The notes below the pieces were generated by a model. That model was not told the DNA's origin and did not search any database. It worked only from the letters and a program-made list of their open reading frames with translations. This document shows positions 36,544-46,094 of a DNA stretch of 64,000 nt, in pieces (positions within the stretch are counted from its first letter, which is position 1; each line of letters begins with the position of its first letter). The position numbers and the translations under genes are program-made. Source of the stretch: Bog-532 sp963742875 (lineage in GTDB: Bacteria > Actinomycetota > Actinomycetes > Streptosporangiales > Streptosporangiaceae); assembly GCA_963742875.1 (NCBI GenBank), contig CAVUNO010000017.1, positions 1,426,001 through 1,490,000 on the forward strand. Direction: 5' to 3'.

Positions 36544-39500
36544 GTGGAACGCCCTCCGCTTGAGCTTGGTGACCTGGTTGAGCACTGGACGCTGGTCGGG
36601 ACTGAGCATGACCTGGTGGCCGCGAAGAACTACGACTCCCAGCTTGGCTTCGCGCTGCTGCTGAAGTCCTACGGCCGGTTCGCCCGTTCCCGCACGGCCG
36701 CAGCGAGCTGCATGATGACGCGGTCGAGTTCGTCGCCCGGCAGCTCAGTGTGGGTGCCGGGTCTGTCGGGTTCTACGAGTGGTCCGGGCGCACGTTCACG
36801 CGGCACCGGGCAGAGATCCGGGCGCACTTCGGGTTCCGGGAGTGCACCGTCGCGGACGCCGATGACCTCGCCGGGTGGCTGGCGGGCGGCTACGCGCAGG
36901 AGGAGCGCCGTTACGAGCTGGTCAGGGACGCGCTGCTGGCCGAGCTCCGGTCCCGGTCGATCGAGCCGCCGACCCCGGACCGGGTGGAGAGGATCGTCCG
37001 CTCGGGTCTGCGCCAGGCTGAGAAGACCCTCGTCTCCCGGATCTCGGGGCGGCTGCCGGGCGAGGTGCGGGCACGGCTGCTGGCCCTGGTCAGCGCGGAC
37101 GAGGGCGACGGGGACAGCGAGGCCGACCCGGGGCTGCTGGCGCTGATCAAGGCAGCGACGGGCAACGTCAGCCTGGCCTCGATGCTGACGGAGATCTCGC
37201 GGCTGGAGGCGGTCCGCGCGATCGGCCTGCCGGACGGGCTGTTCGCCGACGTCGCGCCGAGGGTCGTGGCGGCCTGGCGGTCACGCGCGGCGGTGGAGTC
37301 CCCGTTGCACCTGCGCGACCAGCGCAGCGACCCCGACATGACCGTGACGCTGCTGGCCGCCCTGGTCTACAGCCGCACCTGGGAGATCACCAACGCCCTG
37401 GTCACGCTGCTGCTGAGGATGGTCCACGCGATCGGCGCGCGGGCCGACCGGCGGGTGACCAGGCAGCTGGTGGCCGAGTTCAGGCGGGTCCACGGCAAGG
37501 AGAACCTGCTGTTCCGCGTCGCGGAGGCCTCCGCGGCCCGGCCGGACGAGACCGTGAGGCAGGTCGTGTTCCCGGTGCTCGGCGAGGACAACCTGCGGAA
37601 CCTGATCGCCGAGTACAAGTCGTCCGGGTCAACGTACCGGCGCACCGTGCAGACCACCTACCGGGCGTCCTACTCCGGCCACTACCGCAAGGGACTGATC
37701 AGGCTGCTGGAGGTGCTGGAGTTCCGCAGCGGCAACTCCCACCGCCCGGTGCTCGACGCCCTGGACCTGGTGCACCGCTACCGCAGCGCCACCGACCTGA
37801 CCTACTACCCGGCCGGGGAACGAGTGCCGGTCCACTCCGGGCTGTCTGGCGACTGGGCCGAGCTGGCCTACAAGTCCGACAAGCGGGGCCGCAAGCGGGT
37901 GGTCCGGGCCGTGTACGAGATCCGGACCTTCGAGGCGCTGTGCGACCAGCTCAAGCGCAAGGGGGTGTGGGTGGCCGGGGCGATGGAGTTCCGCGACCCC
38001 GACCAGGACCTGCCCCGCGACTTCGCCGAGCGGCGCGCCGAAAACTACGCCAAGCTCCGCAAGCCGCTCGACCCGTCGGAGTTCATCGGCCAGCTGCAGG
38101 AGGAGATGCGCGGCGAGCTCGCCGCGCTGGACGCCGCGCTGCCGCTGCCGTGGCTGGAGGTCAGGCAGCGGCCGGGCAACCAGGGTGCCATCAGGCTCAC
38201 GCCGCTGGATGCGCTGCCCGAGCCTGGCCTTCGGCCAGCTCAAGAAGGTCGTCACCCGGCAGTGGGGTACGGTGCCGCTGATCGACATCCTGAAGGAGGC
38301 GGTGCTCCGGTCGGCGTGCCGCTCCACCATCAGCTCAATGACCGGCGATGCGGTCGGCGGCCAGCTCCTGGAGCGGCTCCTGCTCGTCCTGTACGCCTAC
38401 GGGACCAACGCCGGCATCCGTGCCGTCGCGGCAGGCGATCACGGCCACCGCGAGGAGCAGCTGTACTCCGTCCGCCGCCGCTACCTGACGCCCGATCTGG
38501 TCCGCGCGATGGCGATCGACATCGCCGACGCCACCTTCGCCGCCAGGGCCCGGGCGGTCTGGGGCACCGGGTCATCGGCGGTGGCGTCGGACTCCACCCA
38601 CTTCGGGGCGTTCGACCAGAACATCTTCACGGAGTGGCACTCCCGCTACGGCGGCCGCGGCGTGCTGATCTACTGGCACGTCGAGCGCAAGAGCATGGTG
38701 ATCCACTCCCAGGTCATCAACTGCACCGCCAGCGAGGTCGCCGCGATGATCGAGGGCGCGATGCACCACGGCACCAGCATGGACGTCGAGGCCAACTACA
38801 CCGATACCCACGGCCAGTCGGTCATCGGGTTCGGGCTGACCCGGCTGCTCGGCTTCGACCTGCTGCCGAGGATCAAGGCGGTCAACCGGGTCCGGCTCTA
38901 CCGCCCCGGCCCCGGCGACTCCTACCCGCGCCTGGCCCCCGCGATGGTCGGCCGGCCGATCCGGTGGGACCTGATCGCCGACCAGTACGACGAGATGGTC
39001 AAGTACGCCACGGCGATCCGCACCCGCTCCGCGCAGACCGCCGCGATCCTGCGCCGCTTCCAGAGCGCCAACGCGATGCACCCGACCTACCAGGCGATGC
39101 TGGAAGTCGGCCGCGCGCAAAGGACGCTGTTCGTGGCCCGCTACCTGCGCGACCGGGAGCTGCAGCGCGAGATCAACGCGGGCCTGAACGTCGCCGAGTC
39201 GTGGAACGCGGGAAACTCGGTCATCTACTTCGGCAAGGGGGGCGACATCCCCGCCAACCGCCGCGATGAGCAGGAGCTGTCCGTGCTGTGCCTGCGCGCC
39301 CTGCAAGGCGCCGTGGTGTACGTCAACAACCTCATGATCCAGGACGTCCTCGACGAGGGCCTGGCCAAGCTGAACCCTGACGACCTGCGCGGCCTGACCC
39401 CGCTGTTCTGGTCGAACATCGCCCCCTACGGCGAGGTCCGGCTGAACATGAGCAGCCGCCTCGCCCTGCGCGACAGCCCCGCCCCGCCACCAGGCGGCAG

Positions 39501-39555
39501 CGACCGCGATCCCCGGCCCGCCGATCCGGCACCTGACAAGGAGCAGCCACGATGA
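36544..39555 (+). pseudogene. tnpA: Tn3-family transposase with two compensating frameshifts
   Basis: Starts at GTG 36544 (ERPPLELGDLVEHWTLVGTE). A shift near 36690 moves to the frame reading ELHDDAVEFVARQLSVG. A second near 38220 returns to the first frame, giving LAFGQLKKVVTRQWGTVPLI. The catalytic part is intact: SDSTHFGAFDQNIF (Asp 1), NYTDTHGQSVIGFG (Asp 2), AESWNAGNSVIYFGKGG (Glu), and LFWSNIAPYGEVRLNMSSRL at the end. Total length is about 1000 residues, normal for Tn3. Only two one-base changes separate it from an intact gene. The stop overlaps the next start (ATGA). Confidence 0.85.
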
Positions 39556-42500
39556 CGACCCCGCCCGGCGCCTATACCGGGGCATTCCTCGACCAGCACG
39601 GCGACGCCATCGCCGCCGACGCGGCCGGAGCCGCGGCCGCGGCCGCCGCCGCGGACTGGAAGCGCGCCGCCGCCAGCGCCGCCCGCGTCCAGGCAGGCGC
39701 CTTGCACCTGCACCACAGCGTCATCCGCGACGCCCTGGCCGAAGGCCTCGACTGGTGGGACGTCGGCGAGCTGCTGGCCATGCACCCGCAGGCGGCCGTC
39801 GAGCAGTTCGCCAACCTCCCTGACGCGACCGATACCCCGGCGCGGCAGCGGCCCGCGCTCGCGGTCACCTGTACCGCGGGCCTGGCCGCCGTCCACGACA
39901 TGGAGCCGTGGCACGGCATCGACGTCGAGGACCTGGACGACAGCCACAGCATCGGCGCCGACCCTACCGTGGCCCGGCTGCGGGAGACGGCCCGGCTGCT
40001 CGCCCAGGACATCTGGATCACCGTCAAGCTGGCCGGCGAGTACGAGGGCGACAACGACCTGGACGACGGCACCGCCATCCGCCGATGGACCACCGTGGTC
40101 CTCCACCCCGACGAGCTCGGGTGGCTGCGCGAGGCCCTGGCCCTCAACGCCGACGACGCGGGTCTCGGCGACGAAGACGAGTGACGCCACCCGCAGCGGG
40201 CCGCCACGTACGTGATAACGGGCCGTTATCACTCTGTGCTCGGGCTCCCGCGGGGATGCGCTCCCGAGGTTTTCGCCGAACCCAAGCCGGGCAGCGACTC
40301 GCAGCGACTCTTGTAGCTCATGGCGGTAAGCATCGGGCCACATGCCGACTGACTCCCGGTAGATGCCGATGGCTTCCTGGATCGCGGCCAGCGCCTCCTC
40401 CCGCCGCCCCAGCTCGCCCAGCACCTCCGCCAGGTTCGTCAGCGACGCCGCCAGGCCGGGGCGGAACACGTCCGGGCGGGCCGCAGCCAGCTCCCGGTAG
40501 ACCCCGGCGGCCTCCTGGATCGCGGCCAGAGCTTGCTCCCGCCGCCCCAGGTCGGTCAGGTCGGCCGCGAGGTTGTTCAGCGCCATAGCCAGGTCGGGGC
40601 GGAACGCGTCCGGGCGGGCCGCGGCCAGCTCCCGGTAGACCCCGGCGGCCTCCTGGATCGCGGCCAGCGCCTCCTCCCGCCGCCCCAGCTCGCCCAGCCG
40701 GAGCGACAGGTTGTTCAGCGAGCCGGCCAGGTCGGGGCGGAACGCGTCCGGGCGGGCCGCGGCCAGCTCCCGGTAGACCCCGGCGGCCTCCTGGATCGCG
40801 GCCAGCGCCTCCTCCCGCCGCCCCAGCTCGCCCAGGTCGGCCGCGAGGTTGTTCAGCGCCATAGCCAGGTCGGGGCGGAACGCGTCCGGGCGGGCCGCGG
40901 CCAGCTCCCGGTAGACCCCGGCGGCCTCCTGGATCGCGGCCAGCGCCTCCTCCCGCCGCCCCAGCTCGCCCAGCCGGAGCGACAGGTTGTTCAGCGAGCC
41001 GGCCAGGCCGGGGCGGAACGCGTCCGGGCGGGCCGCGGCCAGCTCCCGGTAGACCCCGGCGGCCTCCTGGATCGCGGCCAGCGCCTCCTCCCGCCGCCCC
41101 AGCTCGCCCAGCCGGAGCGACAGGTTGTTCAGCGAGCGGGCCAGGCCGGGGCGGAACGCGTGCGGGCGGGCCGCGGCCAGCTCCCGGCGGATGGCGGCGG
41201 CCTCCTGGATCGCGGCCAGCGCCTCCTCCCGCCGCCCCAGCTCGCCCAGCCGGAGCGACAGGTTGTTCAGCGAGCGGGCCAGGCCGGGGCGGAACGCGTC
41301 CGGGCGGGCCGCGGCCAGCTCCCGGTAGACCCCGGCGGCCTCCTGGATGACGGCCAGCGCCTCCTCCCGCCGCCGCAGCTCGCCCAGCCGGACCGACAGG
41401 TCGTTCAGCGAGCCGGCCAGGCGGTCGGCGGCGGCTGGTTCTCCGCCGAGGGTGTCTGCCCGGTAGCAGGTGACTTGCTGGCTGGTGAGGGTGGCGGCCA
41501 GCGCGGCGAGCCTCACGCTGTGCTCGGGCATCCGGTCAGCGAGCAGGGCGGCCAGGGCGGGCTGGGGCGCGTGCTGCAGCGCGAGGCTGGCCAGGTCGGC
41601 CAGTTCCGCGGGGCCGGTGATGGCCAGGTCGACGATCCGGGGCAGTGCCGCGGCGAGCAGCTCATCCAGGGCCGCCCGGACGGCGGGCTGGTTCGGAGTG
41701 GCGCGGGTCAGCTCAGCCAGTTGCTGGGCCAGCACGCTGGCTTCCCATTGCTGCCCGGCGGCAAGCTGGGCGGCGGTGGTGGCGAGGGCGGCCAGCTGCG
41801 GGGTGTCGGCCAGGTGCTGTTCGGCGAGCAGGTCCGGCCGCAGCGGGTTCCAGTAGCCAGGCCCGGGATACAGCCGGTGCGCCCACGCCGCCAGCGCTTC
41901 GGCGCCGAGCCGGGTGACCTCGGCCTGGTTAGGCAGCGCCGCCAGCAAGAACGCGGCGGACGCCGGGTCGGCAGCGGCGGTCAGCGTGGCCAGCGCGACC
42001 ACCTGATCGGCCAGCGGCAGGTCCGGGTTGAAGGCCAAATGGGATCCGGCGCCCAGGTCATACCAGCGGGCCCGTTCCCGCTCACACAACGCCCGCAGCA
42101 GCCCTTGCCTGGCCGATGGACCCTGATCTGCGGTGAGGCTTTTGCCGGGGGCGGGGCCCTCGCCCGCGCCCGGCGCCCGGGTCGCGGACATATCTGCTTT
42201 GCGCAACAGCGCGGCGATATGAATAAGCAGCGGCTCAGCGTACGCCGGGTCAGCCAGCTCGGCAGCGGAAGGCGGGACGGCCGGCCGAGCCCCAGGCCCG
42301 CTGTAGGCGGCGAACGCGATGCTGGCGCGGCGGAAATGCTCGGCCCGGTCGGCGGGCGGGACGGGATGGCGCTCCAGGTCCACGACCGTGCAGGCGTCCT
42401 CCAGCCCGTGCTGGCGGACCAGCCGGTCCCACCATGTTCCTGCGGCCCGCGCCAGCAGCAGCAACCCGACCGGCGGTCCGGCATCATCCCACCGCAGGTA

Positions 42501-43559
42501 GTCGACCAGGGCGGCGATCAGGCCGGTGCGCAGGTCGGCGTCATCGACCACCAGCAGCGTCGGCCGCTGCAGCCGGGACGTAGCTGTGCCGCCGCGGCGC
42601 TGGTCGTCGGCGATACCCGCGTCCCACCCGGCCACCAGCATCTGCACGCAGGCTTCCCGGCCCAGCCGGGTCTTGCCCGACCCGCCGCCGCCGGTCACGA
42701 GCAGCACCGGTGTGCCGGGCGGGCCCTGGCACCAGCCGCTGATCTGATCCAGCACCGCCTGGCGGCCTAAGAATGGCACCAGCCCGTGCTCGGGACGGAG
42801 CAGCGTGGACGGCGCCGGGCGGAACCGGCGGCTGACCGGCCGGTAGGCCGGGGCCAGGCTGACTGCCTGCCCGCCGGGCAGCTGCAGATGCCACCCGGCC
42901 CCGGCCGGGGCCGCCTCGGCCCGCACCCCATGTTCGGCGAGCCAGGCCCGGAAACCCGGGGCGGCCAGCAGTCGGCCCACCGGCACCGCGACCAGCCGGC
43001 CGACGTAGCGGGCCGGATCCACGGTGATCACCGCGACCAGATGGCTGTCGGCGATCACCCCGGCACCCGACATCCCCGCCCACGGTGAGCCGCCCTCCCG
43101 GGCCAACGGCGACGCCGACGCCACATCGAAGTCCAGCCGGCCCTGTTTCAGCTCCCCCAGCGGGGCCAACTGCCCGTACACGTGCGCGGTGTCCCGCATC
43201 CGGTCCGGCCGGGCCGACGCCCACGGGAACCCCACTGCCGCACACGGCACCGGGTCACTGCCGGCCAGCTCCCCCCAGCGCAGCACCGATTCCCCTGTCG
43301 GCGCGCGCCAGTCCTCGTCCTCGATCCCGATCAGCGCCGCATCCGCGTCGGCATTCTCCCACTCCACCCGCGCGGGCAGCCACCCCCGCACCCCCACCGG
43401 GCGGACCAGCACCCGCCCGCCCGGCCCGGCCACCGCAGGGGCGATCACGTGCCGGGCGGTCAGCACCAGGCGATCGCCGAGCCGGAATCCCGAGCCCGAG
43501 CCCTCGATATCTGGGCTAGCGGCGTACACCTCACAGACCCGGTACCGGTCAACCCCCAC
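39426..43559 (-). CDS. Trypsin-like peptidase / NTPase / TPR protein, C-terminus read through into antisense DNA
   Basis: The trypsin domain is at residues about 1-200 (His 37 in LTARHV, Asp in NADADAALIG at 71/73, Ser 164 in WAGMSGAGV). An NTPase domain follows with Walker A GGGGSGKT at 290-297 and Walker B LLVVDD at 335-340. Eight near-identical 46-residue TPR-like repeats (SLNNLSLRLGELGRREEALA...) run from about 715 to 1085. Such multi-domain proteins occur in bacterial conflict systems, with the protease as presumed effector. After about residue 1110 the frame crosses the palindrome at 40212 and continues as antisense of the 39552 gene, so the native end is probably near 40230. Start GTG 43559 follows GGGAGG. 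Confidence 0.75.
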   Translation of the reverse strand: MGVDRYRVCEVYAASPDIEGSGSGFRLGDRLVLTARHVIAPAVAGPGGRVLVRPVGVRGWLPARVEWENADADAALIGIEDEDWRAPTGESVLRWGELAGSDPVPCAAVGFPWASARPDRMRDTAHVYGQLAPLGELKQGRLDFDVASASPLAREGGSPWAGMSGAGVIADSHLVAVITVDPARYVGRLVAVPVGRLLAAPGFRAWLAEHGVRAEAAPAGAGWHLQLPGGQAVSLAPAYRPVSRRFRPAPSTLLRPEHGLVPFLGRQAVLDQISGWCQGPPGTPVLLVTGGGGSGKTRLGREACVQMLVAGWDAGIADDQRRGGTATSRLQRPTLLVVDDADLRTGLIAALVDYLRWDDAGPPVGLLLLARAAGTWWDRLVRQHGLEDACTVVDLERHPVPPADRAEHFRRASIAFAAYSGPGARPAVPPSAAELADPAYAEPLLIHIAALLRKADMSATRAPGAGEGPAPGKSLTADQGPSARQGLLRALCERERARWYDLGAGSHLAFNPDLPLADQVVALATLTAAADPASAAFLLAALPNQAEVTRLGAEALAAWAHRLYPGPGYWNPLRPDLLAEQHLADTPQLAALATTAAQLAAGQQWEASVLAQQLAELTRATPNQPAVRAALDELLAAALPRIVDLAITGPAELADLASLALQHAPQPALAALLADRMPEHSVRLAALAATLTSQQVTCYRADTLGGEPAAADRLAGSLNDLSVRLGELRRREEALAVIQEAAGVYRELAAARPDAFRPGLARSLNNLSLRLGELGRREEALAAIQEAAAIRRELAAARPHAFRPGLARSLNNLSLRLGELGRREEALAAIQEAAGVYRELAAARPDAFRPGLAGSLNNLSLRLGELGRREEALAAIQEAAGVYRELAAARPDAFRPDLAMALNNLAADLGELGRREEALAAIQEAAGVYRELAAARPDAFRPDLAGSLNNLSLRLGELGRREEALAAIQEAAGVYRELAAARPDAFRPDLAMALNNLAADLTDLGRREQALAAIQEAAGVYRELAAARPDVFRPGLAASLTNLAEVLGELGRREEALAAIQEAIGIYRESVGMWPDAYRHELQESLRVAARLGFGENLGSASPREPEHRVITARYHVRGGPLRVASLVFVAETRVVGVEGQGLAQPPELVGVEDHGGPSADGGAVVQVVVALVLAGQLDGDPDVLGEQPGRLPQPGHGRVGADAVAVVQVLDVDAVPRLHVVDGGQARGTGDRERGPLPRRGIGRVREVGELLDGRLRVHGQQLADVPPVEAFGQGVADDAVVQVQGACLDAGGAGGGALPVRGGGRGRGSGRVGGDGVAVLVEECPGIGAGRGRHRGCSLSGAGSAGRGSRSLPPGGGAGLSRRARRLLMFSRTSP
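39552..40184 (+). CDS. Tn3 element 4 accessory protein, coupled to tnpA
   Basis: The 210-residue acidic protein starts inside the tnpA stop (ATGA overlap). It begins with an Ala-rich helix (AADAAGAAAAAAAADWKRAA), then HHSVIRDALAEGLDWWDVGE, and an acidic C-terminus with RWTTVVLHPDELGWLREALA. Similar small genes often follow this type of tnpA in actinomycete Tn3 elements; the function is unknown. Coupling to tnpA suggests a role in transposition or its control. Confidence 0.65.
   Translation: MTTPPGAYTGAFLDQHGDAIAADAAGAAAAAAAADWKRAAASAARVQAGALHLHHSVIRDALAEGLDWWDVGELLAMHPQAAVEQFANLPDATDTPARQRPALAVTCTAGLAAVHDMEPWHGIDVEDLDDSHSIGADPTVARLRETARLLAQDIWITVKLAGEYEGDNDLDDGTAIRRWTTVVLHPDELGWLREALALNADDAGLGDEDE
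40212..40232. promoter_or_regulatory. Recombinase-site-like palindrome at the cargo boundary
   Basis: GTGATAA, spacer CGGGCCG, TTATCAC. The arms share the GATAA/TTATC core with the site next to the recombinase (44171), and TTATCAC also begins the palindrome of Tn3 element 2. It marks the point where forward transposon genes end and the inverted cargo begins. Confidence 0.5.
40372..41425 (-). repeat. Eight 138-bp tandem repeats inside the TPR gene
   Basis: The 46-codon units are almost identical at DNA level, including synonymous positions, indicating recent unit duplication or gene conversion. Unit number probably varies between strains. The outermost units (for example the one ending GMWPDAYRHELQ) are the most diverged. 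Confidence 0.8.
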
Positions 43560-43616
43560 GCCGCCTCCCGCGCCGCGCCAGCCGCACGCCGTCCCCAGAT
43601 ACCGTCAGCGCCCGCG

Positions 43617-43952
43617 CTACGGCGGCGGCCCGGCCGGTTCCCGCCCCCGGCTGCTGTCGGCGATCCGCGCGTCCTCGTAGGTGTCCGGGTTCACTGGCTG
43701 CAGCGTCATCTTGATCCGCTGCGTGGTCGCATGCTCCCGCCCGAGTTTGCCGCCCAGCGTCAGTACCGAGATATGCACCCCGCCCTCCCCACTGCGGGTG
43801 GCGGTCACCGCGACGTCGAACACCAGCTCCACCGGCCCAGTCCGGAACTGGACCGGCTGCCCCTGACCGGCTGTCTGTGCCGAGCTCAGCTCACGGCGGA
43901 CTGCAGCGATCGTGTCGGCCAGACTCGGGAACTCACCGTCTTCGTTGCCCAC
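43617..43952 (-). CDS. Trypco2 (trypsin-co-occurring domain 2) protein
   Basis: From GTG 43952 the 111-residue product reads FPSLADTIAAVRRELSSAQ, then QPVQFRTGPVELVFDVAVTA and GGVHISVLTLGGKLGREH. It ends in a strand RIKMTLQPVN, which is the pattern of Trypco2 domains that accompany trypsin-like conflict proteins. GGAGGGGG lies 9 nt before the start. It lies 57 bp upstream of the trypsin gene on the same strand, so the two form one transcription unit. The role of Trypco2 is not established; it is thought to be an adaptor or sensor in these systems. Confidence 0.75.
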   Translation of the reverse strand: MGNEDGEFPSLADTIAAVRRELSSAQTAGQGQPVQFRTGPVELVFDVAVTATRSGEGGVHISVLTLGGKLGREHATTQRIKMTLQPVNPDTYEDARIADSSRGREPAGPPP

Positions 43953-44170
43953 GCCAGCACACCCCCTCCAGCTGGCATCATCCCGCCATACCGGACCCAA
44001 TGCCAGCAGTTGCCGAAACGGGAGGCAGCCCTCACCCTCCCGCAACCGGGGCTGGCACCCGGCCCGCGTCTTGCCCCGGTGGCCCGGCTACCCAGCCTGG
44101 TGACCTCGGGCGCACGGTCACCCACACAACCATCAATGTCCGGCGGCCAACCGCTGACCCGGCACAGTCA

Positions 44171-44277
44171 CCGTGATAATGGACTGTTATCCGGTACATC
44201 AGCGGCACGACCCTGGCCGAGCACCCGGTCCCGGCTGGCGGCGACCGCGCGACTCGCGCACGTTATCCGGCACATCA
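44171..44277. promoter_or_regulatory. Recombinase site region with imperfect palindrome and direct repeat
   Basis: CCGTGATAA, spacer TGGACTG, TTATCCGG forms an imperfect crossover-like site at 44171-44194. GTTATCCGGTACATCA (44186) is repeated as GTTATCCGGCACATCA (44262), giving a second half-site 22 bp before the recombinase start. A core plus direct repeats resembles the internal resolution sites of Tn4430-type elements. Confidence 0.5.
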
Positions 44278-44299
44278 CCAGCGGCATGGCGGAGGCGGC

Positions 44300-45268
44300 A
44301 TGGCAGGGCAGCGGACGAGCACGACGCCGACCGAGATCCGGGGCGGCACCGTCACCCTCGCCGAGGCGGCCGACGCGTTCCTGTCCTCGCCGAGGGTGGC
44401 CAGCCCCAACACGCGCCGCGCCTACGCCGGCGTGCTCGACCGCCTGGCCGCCGAGCTCGGCCCGGGCCGGCAGCTCGCCGCCGTGCCCGGCGGCAAGATC
44501 GCCGGCGCGCTGCGCCGCCTGTGGGGCGGAAGCGCCCCTGCGACGTGGAACCGCAACCGGGCCGCCGTCGTGTCCTGGCTGAACTGGTGCGCCGTGAAGA
44601 AGCGGTGGCCCGCCCCACAGCTGCCGCCCGACGCCGAGCGGCGCAAAGAGAACAACGACGCCACCAGGGCGCTGCCCCGGGGCCGCGTCGAGCGGCTGCT
44701 GTCCCGCCGCGACATCCCGCTGCGGGAGAAGACGCTGTGGCGGATGCTGTACGAGACCGCCGCCCGCGCCAGCGAGATCCTCGCGCTCAACGTCGAGGAC
44801 CTCGACCTCGAGCAGCGCCGGGCAGCTGTCCGGTCCAAGGGCGGCGACACCGAGTTCGTCTACTGGGACACCGGGACCGCGAACCTGCTGCCCCGGCTGC
44901 TACGCCTCCCCGACGGCACCTCACGCACCAGCGGGCCGCTGTTCCTGGCCGCCCGCAGGCCAGTCCCCGCCCGCCGGCCCGCGCCCCGTGACATCTGCCC
45001 GCACACCGGCCGGGCCCGCCTGGGCTACGACCGTGCCCGGATCCTGTTCAAGAAGTACACCGCCACCGCCGCCTGCGGCGGGCTGGAGCTCCACCAGCTC
45101 CGTCACTCCGCGGCGACCCACCTCGGCGACCAGAAGGTCCCGCTGCAGCTGATCATGGCCAAGACCCGGCACAAGTCCCCGCGCACCGTCATGCGCTACG
45201 TCAAGCCCGGCGACGAGGCCGTGGCCAAGGTCACCAGCCTGCTCGGCCCGCCCCGGCGCAGCCACTGA
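44300..45268 (+). CDS. Tyrosine recombinase of Tn3 element 4
   Basis: The 322-residue integrase is related to the one at 19453. It has an N-terminal core-binding domain (TLAEAADAFLSSPRVASPNT), catalytic Arg in YETAARASEILALNV, HQLRHSAATHLGD, ARLG and KTRHKSPRTVMRYVKPGD with the nucleophile Tyr. GGAGG is 4 nt upstream of ATG 44300. It is intact. The expected role is cointegrate resolution; given flanking site-like palindromes it might also shuffle the cargo segment. Its stop is 109 bp from the right end of the element. Confidence 0.85.
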   Translation: MAGQRTSTTPTEIRGGTVTLAEAADAFLSSPRVASPNTRRAYAGVLDRLAAELGPGRQLAAVPGGKIAGALRRLWGGSAPATWNRNRAAVVSWLNWCAVKKRWPAPQLPPDAERRKENNDATRALPRGRVERLLSRRDIPLREKTLWRMLYETAARASEILALNVEDLDLEQRRAAVRSKGGDTEFVYWDTGTANLLPRLLRLPDGTSRTSGPLFLAARRPVPARRPAPRDICPHTGRARLGYDRARILFKKYTATAACGGLELHQLRHSAATHLGDQKVPLQLIMAKTRHKSPRTVMRYVKPGDEAVAKVTSLLGPPRRSH

Positions 45269-45364
45269 GTCGGCCGTTTCTTCTTAGGGCTGGCCGCGGA
45301 CAGCGCGAGATAGTCCGCCGACCTGACCAAGACAGCTTTCAGATGGCCTCTGGTGACAGGGTTC

Positions 45365-45908
45365 TTACCAACACCCCAAATAGGTGCAGATCTTGATGAA
45401 CCCGCTGCCCATCTTGTCGTCCCAGATGTAGACGTAGAACACCGACACCCGGCGCTGCTCTTTGGTGAAGGAGAACTGCGGGCACCCGCCCGGATCGGTG
45501 TCCCGCTTCCGCGCCGTCCACACCAGCTGGAACTCCTGGGCGCAGCCGATCGCCACCACCTGCGAGTGTCCCGTTGCGGCGGCGGCGTCCAGGTACGGAG
45601 CCATCACATCAGCCTTACGCTCCCCGGCCTTGAACCGGATCACCGGGACGCCGTTTGCCTGTGCCCAGTCCCTGATGTCAGCCCGGAACTTCTCCCCGAT
45701 CGGCTCGAACAGCGCCGGGGAAACGATTGCCTTGCCCCGGTGATCGTGGAAGAAGTAGACCACCCCGCCGGGAGTTTTGCAGCTTGGCGACATAGCCGTT
45801 CAGGTACAACCGGTCCGGGCAGGAGACATCCAGCGTGACATGCCCGGCCACCATGTCTGCGGCAGTCACCACCGCCGGGTCGGCCGCAGCGGGCCCATAA
45901 CGTCCCAT
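45365..45908 (-). pseudogene. N-terminal half of a conserved actinobacterial hypothetical gene, cut by Tn3 element 4
   Basis: From ATG 45908 the frame reads MGRYGPAAADPAVVTAADMV and DVSCPDRLYLNGYVAKLQ. After a shift near 45785 it continues TPGGVVYFFHDHRGKAIVSP to SGFIKICTY, then enters the transposon end (LGCW stop). This is the first half of a roughly 500-residue family widespread in actinomycetes, usually next to mobile DNA and of unknown function. The part after FIKICTY is missing on this side; a C-terminal half of the same family starts divergently at about 46095. Confidence 0.7.
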
Positions 45909-46094
45909 CCTGACCACCCTCAATACGCGCTTCTACGGTCTGAGGATGAATCCCCGGTCAGCTACGCGCGACCGGAACCACGAAACTCGGCGGTCCGAGG
46001 CGCAGCCTCTCTGGCCGAAAGTAGCCAAACCGGCACTCAGCAGCTCCGGACAGGCATGGAGGTAGATGTAGGTGTAGGTGTAGGCGGGCTCGGC

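Larger units (their letters stand above)
36411..45377. mobile_element. Tn3-family element 4 (8.97 kb) carrying a trypsin-NTPase-TPR/Trypco2 module
   Basis: Terminal inverted repeats begin GGGGTGTTGGTAAGAA at 36411 and, reversed, at 45377; about 36 of 39 bases match and the outer GGGG is the Tn3 hallmark. In order: tandem repeats, tnpA, a coupled accessory gene, a palindrome, the inverted cargo (40.2-44.0 kb), a second palindromic site, and a tyrosine recombinase. The right end truncates a conserved gene at 45378. No target duplication is seen. Confidence 0.8.

Noticed and set aside
40372..41425. CRISPR or non-coding minisatellite
   Set aside because: The 138-bp period is a multiple of three and encodes well-formed TPR helices.
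40533..42770. 745-codon plus-strand frame with Gln/Arg-rich repeats
   Set aside because: Antisense of the TPR gene; its repeats simply mirror the 138-bp TPR units.
36406..45382. Target-site duplication around Tn3 element 4
   Set aside because: TAATT on the left and AAATA on the right do not match; likewise no duplication was found for elements 1-3.
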